DNA of 30,397 nt, from the NCBI GenBank assembly GCA_036398095.1, contig DASWHR010000122.1, forward strand, positions 1 through 30,397, given 5' to 3'. The translations under genes were made by a program, and so were the position numbers. Under the pieces are notes generated by a model. The model saw only the letters and a program-made list of their open reading frames with translations. It did not search any database and was not told the origin of the DNA. The stretch comes from DASWHR01 sp036398095 (lineage in GTDB: Bacteria; Actinomycetota; AC-67). Positions 30,397-30,397 of the stretch are shown piece after piece. Numbering within the stretch: the stretch's first letter is position 1; each line of letters opens with the position of its first letter.

Positions 30397-30397
30397 C

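Overview
The window is high-GC chromosomal DNA, most likely from an uncultured member of the Actinomycetota. The main reason is gene order: mreB-mreC-mreD-mrdA-rodA, then an RNase E/G gene, rplU-rpmA-obg-proB-proA, and further on nadD-LCP-rsfS. This is the classical actinobacterial cell-shape/ribosome/proline/NAD neighbourhood. Many starts have a -10-like hexamer only 7-10 nt upstream and no Shine-Dalgarno, which suggests leaderless transcripts and fits that phylum. I cannot place it lower than phylum, and the phylum itself is an inference.

Layout. 1-1893 is an accessory edge: the C-terminal end of a surface or secreted protein, two small lipoproteins, an addiction-module antitoxin whose toxin seems to be cut off, and a decayed copy of the 3' end of the neighbouring amidase. 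1894-2889 (minus) is a secreted N-acetylmuramoyl-L-alanine amidase whose catalytic domain reads in circularly permuted order; I regard this as the most unusual thing here. 2983-10960 is the elongasome operon mreBCD-mrdA-rodA, coupled by 1-4 nt overlaps, followed by RNase E/G. 11032-15787 carries rplU, rpmA, obg, proB and proA. 15784-18505 continues the proA transcript with a DinB-like protein, a MoxR AAA+ ATPase and a CoxE-type VWA protein.

18519-18637 is a roughly 119-bp imperfect inverted repeat filling the gap before a HAD-like gene. 18669-21848 holds two convergent pairs (HAD/VOC and plsC/patA), each ending in a shared CTAG. 22019-22782 has two tandem copper lipoproteins. 22884-25139 is the coupled nadD-LCP-rsfS set, with rsfS apparently starting at CTG. 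25245-27368 (minus) has an AI-2E/PerM-family transporter and a secreted DUF1996 protein, separated by a strong terminator. 27497-30068 has a stand-alone 5'-3' exonuclease and an orphan MASE1 histidine kinase whose 3' end overlaps the tail of a minus-strand gene running off the window.

How the genes work together: most serve growth. The Mre/PBP2/RodA complex builds the lateral wall, the amidase and LCP proteins modify or decorate it, RNase E/G and L21/L27/Obg/RsfS serve RNA processing and ribosome assembly, and ProB/ProA and NadD feed proline and NAD synthesis. No tRNA, rRNA, CRISPR array, prophage or transposase gene was found, and no gene-free stretch exceeds about 200 bp.
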